Origin: Uloborus plumipes
Taxonomy: Eukaryota; Arthropoda; Arachnida; Araneae; Uloboridae
Assembly: GCA_038373865.1 (NCBI GenBank)
Contig: JAXGGA010003415.1
Location: forward strand, 1 to 64,000
Direction: 5' to 3'
Length of the DNA stretch: 64,000 bases
In this document: piece after piece, positions 36,155-47,529 of the stretch
How the letters are laid out: each line of letters starts with the position of its first letter
Position numbering within the stretch: the stretch's first letter is position 1
Notes under the pieces: generated by a model
Told to the model about the DNA's origin: nothing
The model's input: only the letters and a program-made list of their open reading frames with translations
Database searches by the model: none
Made by a program: the position numbers and the translations under genes

Positions 36155-36661
36155 AAAGTTTTTCGTTTATCTCAAATGTTTATGAACCATTTTATTGCAT
36201 AGTTTGCAATATAAGTACTGAAACTATTATATCGAGTACTACTAAAAATATAGTTTTAAAATAATTATATTAAGGTATAAATTGCTTTTTAAAAGGCCAT
36301 CAACATCAAAAATAATCATTTGTTTCTATATAAAATATTTATCTAGAAAAAATACGAAATTTGAAATATTTTTATCTGCCAAATTAATAAATTTTTTAAT
36401 GCATTAAAGAGAGAGACAGAGAAAAAATTAAAAATGTATTTTCAAAATTTTTCGTTCATTCCAAATGTTGATATAAATAACGGTATCGCATAATGTGCAA
36501 TACGTAAACACTGAGACTGTTATACCGCATGCCACTAAAGATATAGATTTAAAATATTCATGTTAATTTATTAATTATTTTCTATCATATTATAAGCCGA
36601 AAAAAAAAACCGTTTATTTCCATGTAAAATAGTTATCTGAGAAAAACACGAAATATGAAAC
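36155..36661. repeat. Diverged ~290 bp tandem duplication
   Basis: Copy 1 at about 36155-36375 and copy 2 at about 36447-36661 match along their length at roughly 70%, including the blocks around 36195/36485 (GCATA.T.TGCAATA) and 36330/36620 (TTTC.AT.TAAAATA). The copies are old. Confidence 0.6.
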
Positions 36662-37930
36662 ATCTCTACCTTCCGGTCGGGCAGAAAAATATTCCTTTCA
36701 AATGCAAACCTTACCTCTGGGATGAGCGAAAGCGAGATGCAACAGAGAAATGCAACAGCAGAGCAGACGGCTTTTCATCGCGATTGCAATTTAATGACTT
36801 CTTAGAGTTTTCTAAAGCACCCGATATGACTTATAACAATTCACCTTCGGCCCCGACGCATGACATCGGGACTAGGGGGCTTCCCGTCCTGCCTCCAATA
36901 AACAAACTCTCGATCTTCAAAAGTTTCGAAATGACGTCTCACCCCCCTGAGGGGTTTCTATCCAGGGAGGAGCTCGCGATTTATATTTATGAGGAGGAAG
37001 TCGCAAAAGGCAATTTTATATTGCTGCTTGGGCACCGAAAACACGCGCACACATGCATACACACATGCCACGTGCCTTGCTCAATAAAAGTTTTCCCTCT
37101 TTTGGCAGAGTGGCGCGGCGACTGCGCATGCGCGAATACTTAGCATGCTTGATTAAACCGTCTCTCCCGATAAGAACCCCTTTGTCACCAACATGTTCCC
37201 AAGATTAATTACATCTCTTCAGGATAATTAGGTAGGGCGGCATCAAAAGAAACGCGCCCGGCGGTGTTATCGCTGCCCGACACCGCTTCTCGATTGATAT
37301 TTTAGCCCCAGCCAGACGTCAATAAAGGCAGTTTCATTATTACGACAATGCTCAATTAATATTGCCGTTCGCTTCATCAGGAGAAAGCAGTGAACTATCC
37401 CATCATCTCCCCCTTATCCTCTCTCTCCCCCGGTCTTTGAGCTTCTTTTCCAAATGTCCGTCCCCGCCCCCCGAAAGCGTTCCTTTTTCGATTGTGCCCC
37501 CCTCCTCAAAGGTATCAATGGGGGGAGGGGTGAAGATGATACTTTCGGTTTAATCAAGAGGGTTGGAGGGAGTTGCGATTTAGATGAAGACGCGCAGAGG
37601 GGTGAGAGCGGGAGTCATCCTAGATCATTGGTTTGTTTGCTGGAAAAAGTTTCGCTCGATATCACAGTCATCAACGGTTTACTACATCAATGACTCGCTG
37701 GCACGGGAGCTCTATGATTGGCTTTTTGCTCAATGGCGATTTCCTCTTTAACTCATTGCATTTCTTTGTTATTTTTCCTTATCCTCCATTGGCTCGTTAA
37801 ACAAGACGTCAAATTGAACGAAAAATTTTTCTTTCAAAACGCACCATTCCCTCACCCCCTCCCCTCTCTCTCCCGTTATGCAAGCATACACACACAAATG
37901 AAAATTTTCCACGAATGTTGAATCTGTGAA
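36660..37930. promoter_or_regulatory. Repeat-poor, CG-richer island; candidate promoter or enhancer
   Basis: Base composition changes sharply here: many CG dinucleotides, C- and G-runs and no transposon ends. It includes an NRF-1-type palindrome TGCGCATGCGCG at 37123-37134 and two inverted CCAAT boxes (GATTGGCT at 37716-37723 and ATTGGCT at 37788-37794). Two frames cross it (36655-37143, 162 codons from ATG; 37362-37693), but they contain no recognisable domain and may simply reflect the lower AT content. A promoter of a neighbouring gene or a conserved enhancer fits best. Confidence 0.4.
37123..37134. promoter_or_regulatory. NRF-1-like palindrome
   Basis: TGCGCATGCGCG contains the full GCGCATGCGC consensus. 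A similar word occurs in the foldback arms (near 7586 and 9266), where it is part of a repeat, so the word alone proves little; here it sits in a CG-rich context. Confidence 0.4.
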
Positions 37931-37956
37931 AGGTAGTGGAGAAAGGGGGACTGGTA

Positions 37957-38439
37957 TTAATTATCAGAGACATTCGGAAAAAGAATAACAGTTTCGTATC
38001 CTCCTATTACTTTCGCCATGGAAAGATAAACTCTCCTCTGGTAATTGAAAAGTCTTGCTGGCAAGACTTGAGATATATCGTCATTTTTAACGAGCTGGTC
38101 TTTGATTAAAAGAGTGCGCTTGATGCCGTCATAAAAGCCAAACGAGACGTCCAAATTAAATGTCGTTACGAGGGAAGAACAGAAGTTTATAAACGCGAAG
38201 CTCGAAATGATTGGACCATTATGCTCCCATCTTTTATCATGAATCTTCAGCCTAATTGAGTCGTTTGTTCTATGATGGGAAGCATATTTTTCGACAAGTT
38301 TTTTTCTTATTTTTTGGAAAACGATAAATGAAATTGATAGCTTTTGAGAATTGTCAGTAATTCTGGTAAATTGATGCCGTAATAAAGTAGTGTGAAGCAC
38401 AAGGTTTTTATCTACCTGAAGACTGAATGAATAATCCAT
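37957..38439 (-). CDS. 160-codon open frame, unknown
   Basis: The longest uninterrupted frame outside transposons in the middle of the window, starting at ATG (38439, minus strand). Predicted protein is basic, without a signal peptide, membrane span or known motif. It lies at the edge of the CG-richer island and may be open by chance because this stretch is less AT-rich, or the DNA may be conserved for regulatory reasons (several homeodomain-like TAAT/TTTAT words). I do not recognise it. Confidence 0.2.
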   Translation of the reverse strand: MDYSFSLQVDKNLVLHTTLLRHQFTRITDNSQKLSISFIVFQKIRKKLVEKYASHHRTNDSIRLKIHDKRWEHNGPIISSFAFINFCSSLVTTFNLDVSFGFYDGIKRTLLIKDQLVKNDDISQVLPARLFNYQRRVYLSMAKVIGGYETVILFPNVSDN

Positions 38440-39178
38440 TTGTTTTTAATGCCAACAAGTGGAGCTGTGATTAATTTTAATCCTTCATTATTAATTTCTA
38501 CAAGAGGGGTACGAGACAGTAATTTCTTGTTTCGATGGTTGTTTTTATTATCAAACATGAACAGACATGTTTGATTGTTTTAGTTGTTTGCTTTCAAAGT
38601 ATGGGTTGAAAATTGTAATCAGATTGGTACATGAATAAAAGATATATTTTTTTTCAAAACATGATATTTGCATTTTAAAATTATATATAAAATGATATAT
38701 GCTAATTACAATACAATTTTCATGAGTAAATTATAGTTGTCCCAATGTTTTATCTATTTATAGCTTTAGTGTAGAGTTTACGTTTAAGGATACATTAATT
38801 AAAAATTTGTTTTAGCTGAATATTTATTTTGTATTTATTTTAATTAATATTTATTTTATTTTATTTATCTATTAACTATGTATTGTTATTTTTGGCCTGG
38901 TTTAATCCGAAATTATTTTTATCGAAGAAACGATTTAATGAAGGTAGAAAATTTTAATTTTGTATGATCTAAAATGTGTTTAGGTTTTCAAAATAGAATG
39001 CTTATTCATAGAATTGTGTATTTTGTTGAATTTTCTAATTTTTTTTATAAAATATATAAATATATAATACTCAAATAAATATGTATTTTTACAAATGTCC
39101 TGAAATTTAAGCCTAACCGAAGGGATTAATAGTTCTAATATTCTACTATTTCCGTCAATTTCAAGTATTGTTCGTTGT
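38440..39178. other. No feature seen
   Basis: Very AT-rich spacer before the palindromic element. Confidence 0.5.
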
Positions 39179-39211
39179 AGAGAAAGTAACGCATTTTAAA
39201 ACTTGTATATA

Positions 39212-41217
39212 CAGGGTGTTCCGTAACAAATTGTACAAACTTTGAGGGGAGGTAGAGGGGATGATAACAAGCAAGAATCGCCTAGGAACATAGGTTCGGA
39301 AACGCATAGTTGACGAGCTACATATTCACAAAGTTGTCAAATTGTGTCAGAATGGTTCGTTATTACGACAGTTATTATTATTTCGGTGCATTTTTTTGGA
39401 CAACAGGCAGCAAAATTTCAACAACCGCTTTAGCCTTTCTTAAATATTTAATATTATGTAAAACCTTTGTTAGATATTGAATTAGTGACTACAGGTTTTG
39501 TGTGTTTGTAGTACTTGAGAATAGCTTTTGCAACCCTTTGTTCCCATGCGATTTATTTCAAATTATTGTCCCCTCAAACAACCCTTAAACTTTATCCCAA
39601 TATTTAAGGGACACCCCAGGGTGGTAGGGGACAAGGGGAAGTAAGGGTTTAAGGGGAGGTAGGGCACATCACAAGCAATCAAAATTGCCGGACAATCCGT
39701 AGTCAGGAATACCTTCATTAGAAGCTTTGCGGCGTTATTCACATAAGCACGGAAGCACACGTGCTCTCTCTCAGTAGTCATTTTAGCTACAAGCGCCCAC
39801 AGAGAAGTATGGAACGTTTCACGGATGCGGAGCTTGCAGATATACGACTTATTTATGGTTTGGCAAACGGAAATGGAAGAGCGGCTCAGATACTGTATCG
39901 GGAAAGGTATCTGCAGAGAGAAACACCGGACCATCGAATGTTCAGTAATTTGCATTGCAATTTGTGTCAATATGGGTCCTTACGAAATCATAGATATGGT
40001 CACGGCAGGCCACTACATAGTCATAGTCTAAGAATGGAAGAACACGTACTGCGTACCGTTAGAAGAAATCCGAGTACCAGCGTACGATCCGTAGCTACTG
40101 CTGTTGGAGGATATACGACGTCTGTTCATCGTGCTTTGCGACGCGCACGCTTACATCCATATCATCTACAACGCGCACAGTTACTGCTCCCCGCAGATTA
40201 TCCTATTCGTGAACGTTTTGCACACTGATATCTCAATCAATGTAGTCAAGATGTAAATTTCTCATCCTGCGTTTTAATGACGGATGAAACATACTTTACG
40301 CGAGGTGGGATGTTCAACTCCCACAATGCTCATTTGTGGGGTGATGAGAATCCCCATGGCGTAAGATTATAGGCTGCTCAATATCGTTTTTCAGTAAATG
40401 TTTGGGCTGGTTTGGTTGGTGACGTCTTAATTGAACCTTATTTGTCGCCATCTCCACTGAGATCTCAACAATATCTCATCTTTCTGCAAGAGGTTCTACC
40501 AACATTACTTAACTCTGTGCCACACCATATCAGATGCCATATGTGGTTTCAGGATGATGGGGCACCTCCCCATTATAGAACACATGTTCGGGAACATCTG
40601 AATCGTGTGTTTGGTCACCAATGGAGTGATCGTGGTGGACCAGGTCCATGGCCACCACGCTCTCCTACTTTAAACAGTCTCGATTTCTTTCTTTAGGGTG
40701 CTCTGAAAAGTGCTGTGAACGCAACTCCTGTGGATTCAGAAATGGATCTAGTTGCAAGAATCGCCTGTGCTGCTGCAGATATCCAAGAAAATCCGGGTGT
40801 ATTTGAGAGAGTTCACCAGTCTATGGTCCGACGGTGTAACGCATGTATCGCGAACAATGGTGGAAACTTTGAACATAATTTATGACATTTTCTAACATTA
40901 TTTTCATTAAACGTGTAATTTCTTTGACCAATAATTATTTCGGATGATCCCAATCTTGTGTCTCATTGAACAATATTAATTTTTAAGAAAGGTTAATGCG
41001 GTTGTTAAAATTTTGCCGCCTGTTGCTCAAAAAATGCATCGAAATGATAATAAAAAGCCGTCGTAATAATGAACCATTCTGACACAATTTGACAACTTTG
41101 TGAATATGTAGCTCGTCAACTATGCGTTTCCGAACCTATGTTCCCAGGTGATTCTTGCTTGTTATCATCCCCTCTAACTCCCCTCAAAGTTTGTACAATT
41201 TGTTACGGAACACCCTG
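39212..41217 (+). mobile_element. Mariner-type transposon, 2.0 kb, nearly intact
   Basis: Inverted ends CAGGGTGTTCCGTAACAAAT and its complement, flanked by TA on both sides (39210-39211 and 41218-41219). The terminal repeats are long (about 230 bp each, to about 39440 and from about 40985). A complete transposase frame with three stops lies between them. It inserted into the left arm of the palindrome 39179-42407. Confidence 0.9.
39809..40885 (+). pseudogene. Mariner-type transposase (HTH/DUF4817 plus DDE domain), three stops
   Basis: From ATG at 39809 one frame runs 358 codons to TGA at 40883-40885, broken only by stops at 40226-40228 (TGA), 40370-40372 (TAG) and 40694-40696 (TAG). The first and last fall where related proteins have Trp. 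The N terminus FTDAELADIRLIYGLANGNG is the DUF4817-type HTH of this transposase group, followed by an Arg-rich second HTH. The catalytic domain shows MTDETYF (first Asp, about residue 158) and WFQDDGAPPHY (second Asp, about 248). The third motif reads SPTLNSLDFF, so the Asp expected in SPDL is Thr. The spacing from the second Asp to that position is 37 residues, which would suit a DD37D relative. With no frameshifts, decay is recent but the protein must be dead. It would have cut and pasted at TA. Confidence 0.85.
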
Positions 41218-42407
41218 TATATTAACAAAAAAAAAAAAAAAACATAGCGTCAAAGAAATTGTGAAATAACGTGAGTAGCTTGCCAGCGTACAAGAGACCG
41301 ACTAGCATCTAAACCTACAGTTTTGAAATTAAGCCAGAACTTCATATAAATTGATTAATAAAGTGGTGAAAACTTTAATAAATACCTCAACACTCAAGGT
41401 CATTCAAAAGAAAATTACGTTTTACATCAGATTAAGATTGTCCAAATGTTTTGCTTTAACTATGGTTTTGAATTTTGCTGAAAGTAATGGTTCAAACTCA
41501 CTTTAGTCCCTTAGCTAGACAGCAAATTGTTCGTAGTGACTACGAATTTGAAAACGACCACTTTTGTTTCTTTTTGAAGGACCCTCAAGGAAACTGACAC
41601 TACTTTTAGGATGATCAGTTGCAATCTTTATACAGATTCTATTGAAGATGATACTCTAAAAATAATAACTTAAACGTCATTTAATATCAATAAAATCGAA
41701 CTTTGAGTTGAAATTTACAACCCATGATAGCACGAAGAATGCAGTCGGTATTTAATGCTCTATATGGCCATCTAGGGGTAAATGATAAAGAAGAACAACT
41801 ATTCTTCTAAGTTTCTGTACTGATTTTATATAAGAATATAGAAACTTACAAGAATGGGTATTCTTCTGTCTCGTTTACCCCTAGATGGCCATGTAGAGAG
41901 CATTAAATCCCCACTGCGTTCTTCGTGCTATAATGGGTTGCAAATTTTAACTTAAAGTTCGATTTTATTGATATTAAATAACGTTTAAGTTATTATTTTT
42001 AGAGTGTCATCTTCAATGGAATCTGTATAAAGATTGCAACTGATTATCTTAAAATATTGTCAGTTTCCTTGAGGGTTCTTCAAAAAGAAAAAAAATGGTC
42101 GTTTTCAAATTCGTAGTTACTACGAACAATTGCTGTCTAGCTAAGGGATTTGAACAATCTTAATCTGACGCAAAACGTAATTTTCTTTTGAATAACCTTG
42201 AGTGTTGAGGGGTTTTTTTAAATTTTTCATCACTTTATTAATCAATTTACATGAAGTTTTAGCTTAATTTCAAAACTGTAGGTTTAGATACTAGTCAGTC
42301 TCCTGTACGATGGCACGCTACTCACAATATTAATTTGCAATTTCTTTGACGCTATTTATTTTTTTTTGTTAATATATATACAGGTTTTAAAGTGCGTTAC
42401 TTTATCT

Positions 42408-43921
42408 ATTTTATCCATGTTTGAGCGGCATGACAAAATCTTTTAAATGATCGTTAAAGCAAATACAAACTTCAGTATTTAGAAACATAACCACTATTAC
42501 ATTCTTATCTATGACGTGTTTTGTATATTATTTGGAAACAAATTGTTATTAATCGTGCAATAAAATATTATAAACTTTTTTTTTTCTAAAACATAAAAAC
42601 TTCAACAGCCACCTACTATTAACTTGGTTTAAGAAGGAACAGAAGGAGAAATAATGGGGAAAAAAGTCGGAGCACAAAAAAATAAATAAATAAATAAGTA
42701 TATGTATACATAAAAACTTCGTGATCCATCCTGGAAGGTAAGTTTTTTATACTTATTTCTGTTTCATGCATAGAAGAAAAAAATACTCAACCGAGAAACA
42801 TAGGGGAAAATGCAAGAGAGAATTAAAAAATAAACACTCATAAAAATAAGAATTTAATATTGCTATTTCTTAATGTGTAATTATTTTTCAGCAAGATGGA
42901 ATCGTGACCAACTTGTATAGTTCTTTTTGTTACTTTAATGGAAAAGGATGAGAGCACGTTGAGTTATGAAACTCAATCTTTTTGGAGATTATTTCTTTAT
43001 TTACTTATTTATTTATATCATAGTTCTATAAAGTATGCCTAGAATTCGCTTAAGGTATTTTTAGAGAAAGATAAAAATATATTTGAAATTCTTGTTAGAT
43101 AAACACATCACGGAATTTTAAAAAAAATCTGATTTTTTTTAAATTATTGCATAAAGATATTCCACCCTTCAGTTTTCAGCATTTTCGAAAGTTGATGATA
43201 GCAATGCAAGCTTTATTTATTTATTTATTTATTTTTGTAAATAATTTGTTGGATGGGGTGGGTTGGAGGAGGACAACACATATCGTTCTGTATATTAACT
43301 TATTTTTAAATAACTTCATGTAATGATGTTTGGTTCAATCGCTGGTTTTAAAAAAAAATAAAACAAGAAAAAACGTTTATTATTGTAGCTGGAAATAAGA
43401 AAATGCTATATTGCTGCTTAAAGTTATCAACAGCTTTGTACTTTTAATTAATCTAGTATGTTAATTAATATTTTTCATAACAATTGTCTAAAAAGGGAGA
43501 AAACTACTACATCAACTCTTTAGTTTGGTAGATAACTTTTTTTTTCAACTCACTCGGAGGAAGAGGGGTATAACATGGAGTAACGAAAAGCCACCAATTT
43601 TTGGGTGTTTTGTTTGGTGTTCAACCGAAATATGCCGAACGGGATGTGTATTAAAATAAAATGTTGCGGATTGAAATGAAGACACAAATTATTTTTATTC
43701 ATCGCAAATAAAAATAAAGCTTTCTTTAGTCAAGGTTTTGAAATTCACATTTTAGTAGTTCTTATATACTTCAGAATTTTTCCCATTGCTTTCTAGTGTT
43801 GAATTCGGCACCACAGTTATCAAGTTTATTACTACACTTCTCCCTTGGGTAAAATTACTTAATAAACTATCGTATAATGGTATCTTTTGAACGAAATTGC
43901 TGCAAACAAAAAGATCTTGAA
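42408..43921. other. No gene; short microsatellites
   Basis: Contains (AAAT)n near 42680-42697 and (ATTT)n near 43213-43235. No supported frame. Confidence 0.5.
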
Positions 43922-44329
43922 GTAAAATCATTCACATATTGCTGCTTGAAATGAACAGTGGCATATTTGCAAAACACTACTTTTCACTAGAGCGTTTCAA
44001 AGTTTTTGCAATAAAACGGTATTTTGAAGTAAAATGGTATTAAGGGTACTTATGCCGAATCAACTTACAGAGACATAGATGTTCCTCCTCCTAGCAATTT
44101 CTTCAGAACTGACGCAATGGCGGCTGTGTCGTTGTTTACTAGTAGAAGCGCGCCAAAATAACTATGCACAACGACACTAACGATTGCTGCATCATATTTT
44201 GAAACTAGAGATAGACCGATATTATCACAAGAAAGAGTAAATAAAATTGAATTTTTTGATGTAATTCAAAAAAAATCGATTTTTGCAGTTATGCCACTGT
44301 TCATTTCAAGCAGCGATATGTAATTTTAC
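43922..44329. mobile_element. MITE with ~55 bp inverted arms
   Basis: The left arm at 43922-43975 (containing GCTTGAAATGAACAGTGGCAT) is mirrored at 44282-44329. The middle is less AT-rich, with GTCGTTG / CAACGAC words that could pair near 44132 and 44170. Target duplication not clear. Non-coding. Confidence 0.65.
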
Positions 44330-45239
44330 AAAAAAAGTTGTATATGATAACACGGTTTGGTGAGCTATTGCGTTGTAGAAAATTCTTTTAAATTGTCTTA
44401 ACGATCATGAAATACGCCACCTCACCCTCATTAGGAATCATTAGTTTGGCTTGGAGAGTAACCGAGTTGAAAGTAGAAAGCATTTTATAGAAGCTAAGAA
44501 TGTCCAACAAACTTGTAGCTAATGTAAAAATAGCACACCAAAGGGATAAAGCAACAAGTTGACTCAACTCGTTAATTAAAGGCAAAACTTAGATATTAAA
44601 AAGTAAGTTACAGCTTGGCAAGGCATATCCTACTTGGGTATTAAACATTAATCATATTTGGATATAAAACTGTAAGTATCTTATTGTTTAACGTCCAAAC
44701 AACGTTCGCACTAAAAATACATCTAGCTAAAAATAATTAGCAGAAAATGCGAGAAAAAAAAATTTTTTTGATGTTTTTTATTGATTTCTGTTAGAAGGCG
44801 GAAGAAAATCTGCCATTTATCTTCAATATAATCAGCAAAAAATACATCTTTTTTCTCCCTAAATAATCCGCAAAAAATTTTGAAGCATGCTCTAAATATA
44901 CTTAATTTTTTTGTAGATTTTTAAAGACTTTTCAGCACTTTTTTTTGCCTGGATCAAACTCTCCTCAAGCTTAACGAAAGCTTTTAGGAAAGCTACACGT
45001 AGTTCTCAATTTGAGCTGATTTTGTTACGCATAGCTCCCAAAACCAGAATAAAGGTCATCGAATAAAGCCTTCAGCCCTGTTTGGACTTAAAAAGCTACA
45101 AGCAGATGGAATGTTACAAACTCATAACAGAATTGATACTGGCTGCACCATTTTTATAAGCAAAGGAGACTCTGGCTGTCAAGTTAAAAGCAAAAATCGT
45201 GATCCATATATGTAAGAAAGTACTTGTCAATAAGTTTGA
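44330..45239. other. No feature seen
   Basis: AT-rich; the 65-codon minus frame at 44388-44585 has no recognisable domain. Confidence 0.45.
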
Positions 45240-45757
45240 AATTATGCGATGACTATCGCTGGACAAACAGAAGCGGGATTCATCTGAGAACGCTACGGTT
45301 TGCCATTCTGCCATCCACCTCGCTCTGGTCCGGCACCATTCCAAACGTTGGAGTCTGTGCTGTGAGGTCAAAGGCAGTCTTCTTAGCGGGCGCCGTGATT
45401 GCAGGCCACGTGCAACCAGTCAACGGGAATGGTTCTGATCGACACAGGAACATCCAGCGTACCTTGCACGTGCTGCAGAATCGACGTACAAGTGACTTGC
45501 GGGTCCGCCACAGCTTGTCGGTGAATCCGTCGATCCAAGCAGTCTGACGTCACTCTGGCTGCACCTGCACCCCTCAATGTGGCTACATTTCCTCTTTCCA
45601 ACCATCTCCGACACAGCCGATGCACAGTGCTTGCATCCATGTGGGTATCAGCTGCAATTTGACGTATGGACCAACCTCCCCTCCTCAGTCCGATCACCAT
45701 ACCCCTTGTAAAGTCGTCTATATGCTGGAAGTGTCTTCGTTGAGGACGGCGTGACAT
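45240..45757 (-). pseudogene. Tc1-like transposase, N-terminal half with one frameshift
   Basis: From ATG at 45757 the frame gives two HTH units: HIDDFTRGMVIGLRRGGWSI, then DASTVHRLCRRWLERG, linked by an AT-hook-like Arg/Gly stretch. These bind the terminal repeats. The frame hits a stop at about 45384; a one-base shift at 45386 restores the match, which continues as SQHRLQRLEWCRTRARW to SDESRFCL, where the Asp of SDESRF is the first catalytic residue. After DSHRI the similarity ends at the truncation. The other two catalytic residues are therefore missing. Confidence 0.75.
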
Positions 45758-46000
45758 TTCCTCCTATCACACGTATCCTTCGAGACAAAAACCAAATTTC
45801 TCCGATAATTAGTCTGGCAGAAAAACCAACATGAACATAGCCCACTTTTCAACTTCATTCTCTTATATCTTACTTCACGTGCGTCGGAGAGCTGCGCATT
45901 TCATATCATTTGCATAACGCAGTGACGTGCGTTTACGGTAAAATTTGCATGAATTTCTGACTACTCCTTCCTGGTGTTGCATTTTCAATGTCGAGCAGTG
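45240..46000 (-). mobile_element. Tc1-like element, 5' half only
   Basis: The minus strand begins CACTGCTCGACATTGAAAAT at 46000 with TA just outside (46001-46002). This is a classic Tc1-like terminus followed by the TTGCAACACC-type word. The transposase start lies 243 bp in. The element breaks off near 45240, soon after the first catalytic motif, and no second terminal repeat is seen. Confidence 0.75.
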
Positions 46001-46473
46001 TACGTCCGCTTAACTACATTTCCTAGGCGTAAAAGCCTTAAAAAATTACTAAAAAGAAAGTGAGATCATTCTAATGGGAAAAACCCATATTAACTCATAG
46101 TTTTTATATTTTCATCCTCAAAAGAACTGAAATGCTGTGTCTATTTCATCTGTGATTGGAGTTGTTATAAGCCATGACACGTGTTTTTATCACATCTTCA
46201 TCCTCCTATACATTTCCTTGTGTGTAAACCGTGTATTGGAAAGAAAAAAAAAAAACCGTTTGGCAGTTATGCGTAGAAACGGTTGATAGTTATAATTACT
46301 CATGTGTGTACTATAAACTTTCACAGGATTGCCTGCAAACTATAGATATTCTAAGCTACACAATTGTAAATATGAATTATTTTGCATTTTTTACAAATTC
46401 AAATGTCCTAAACTACTTATCAGTTCATTATCGAGCATGTTCAATATTGCGTACTGAACTCTGCTTATAAGTT

Positions 46474-46775
46474 CTCTAAACCCCTTCCCTGCTTTGCCCG
46501 TACGCCATACGGGCACATGTTTTGGGCCTTTACTGATTGCCCATACGCGGTACGGCAATCTGATTTACATTTCGCAAGTTCGCTCTCACGGTTTTACTCT
46601 AATCTTTTTTATTTTCAGAAGCAAATTATTCGTATAGATGGTGATAGGTGCCAAGTAAATATATTTTGTGTTTTCTATATGATACAAGTTAGCAAATGTA
46701 AAATGAGTAAGACTGCGATAAAAAAGTGTGACATTTTTTAAACCAAATTCTGGAAAAAAATAAAACTGTTATGGG
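46474..46775. mobile_element. piggyBac-like MITE, probable
   Basis: The right end reads TTATGGG followed by TTAA (46776-46779). The left end, near 46474 (CTAAACCCCTTCCCTG), is a degraded match. Inside the left end are two GC-rich hairpins: GCCCGTA-CGCCA-TACGGGC at 46496-46514 and TGCC-...-GGCA at 46539-46556. Paired hairpins of this wording are seen at the ends of piggyBac-type MITEs. The left boundary is uncertain. Confidence 0.45.
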
Positions 46776-47187
46776 TTAAGGGACTTATTTTGTGTCACAT
46801 AGGACGCTTTTTAAATAGTCAGTGTCTTTTAAATGTTTCTTGTTAGGCAAAACTTTCAGAAATATAGTCAGAGGGCATACAAAACAAAATTAAACAAAAT
46901 GTCTTCATTTTTTCAATACAAGTAATTCATAAAAAGGTAGAAATCCCCCCCCCCCGGTTGACATTAATAAATATTTCCTGAATTTCAATAATTGTTTTTT
47001 ACAGCTCTTTTGGGGTACTCTAAAGTGAATATTATTCGAAACAAATTCGTGTAATCTGTTTAAGATTAATGAAATATAGAAGCAAAAGCTTTAAAACTCT
47101 TTTCTTTGATAACTTAAAAGGTTTTGGTATTTTAAACAAGCCGTCACTTATATTTTTCCGCTGAAGGCATTATAATTAAATAGTATT
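46776..47187. other. No feature; C10 run
   Basis: Contains a run of ten C residues near 46947. Otherwise AT-rich. Confidence 0.45.
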
Positions 47188-47481
47188 TTGCTTGTGACAC
47201 TCCAATTGGACCCAAGTCTCTTGAAACATAATGCATTTTGTAAGAACGCCAAGCTTTATCTTATTAATATTAGCTGTCACTGTTGCGATGTTTCTTTTTC
47301 TCACTGTGTGAATAAAGATGTCAGTCACGTTATTACATTTGACTTGAACTTTATTACGCGTGACATATTCAGAACTTTTGTTTCTAAGGGTATTAAATTT
47401 AGTCGCTTTTTGGATTTGAGAAGAACTGTTGGTTCATTTATGGAAAGAGCAATTTTACGCTTCGATATCCCAGATTTTTGA
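47188..47481 (+). pseudogene. Possible Penelope-like element fragment
   Basis: The 97-codon frame has no ATG of its own and looks like an internal piece of a protein. The string CHCCDV is followed by HVITFDLNFI and by FRTFVSKGIKF, which resembles the block C.C...HV.TGDL..I...LR....KGPKFR upstream of the reverse transcriptase in Penelope-like elements. The Gly after Thr is replaced by Phe and no reverse transcriptase follows. The resemblance is by eye and modest. The protein, if real, would be a reverse transcriptase of a single-ORF retroelement. Confidence 0.3.
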
Positions 47482-47529
47482 ACTAAACTTTTTCAGGAGA
47501 TTTAAATTGAAACTGCATGAGTATTTCAC

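Larger units (their letters stand above)
39179..42407. mobile_element. 1.2 kb palindromic foldback interrupted by a mariner-type element
   Basis: After removing 39212-41217, the remainder folds as one near-complete palindrome. The left outer piece AGAGAAAGTAACGC (39179) pairs with GCGTTACTTTATCT (ending 42407), 41245-41780 pairs with 41885-42355, and the loop is about 41785-41880, inside which GGCCATCTAGGGGTAAA is mirrored. The arms are about 93% alike by eye. No frame. The family is not recognised. Confidence 0.75.

Noticed and set aside
36655..37143. 162-codon ATG frame as a protein gene
   Set aside because: No domain or splice context, and the frame has low-complexity His/Cys/Thr near its end from a CA-rich repeat. 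The lower AT content makes long chance frames likely. Kept only as part of the regulatory-island call.
45224..45547. 107-codon plus-strand frame
   Set aside because: It lies opposite the Tc1-like transposase frames at 45240-45757 and has no independent features.
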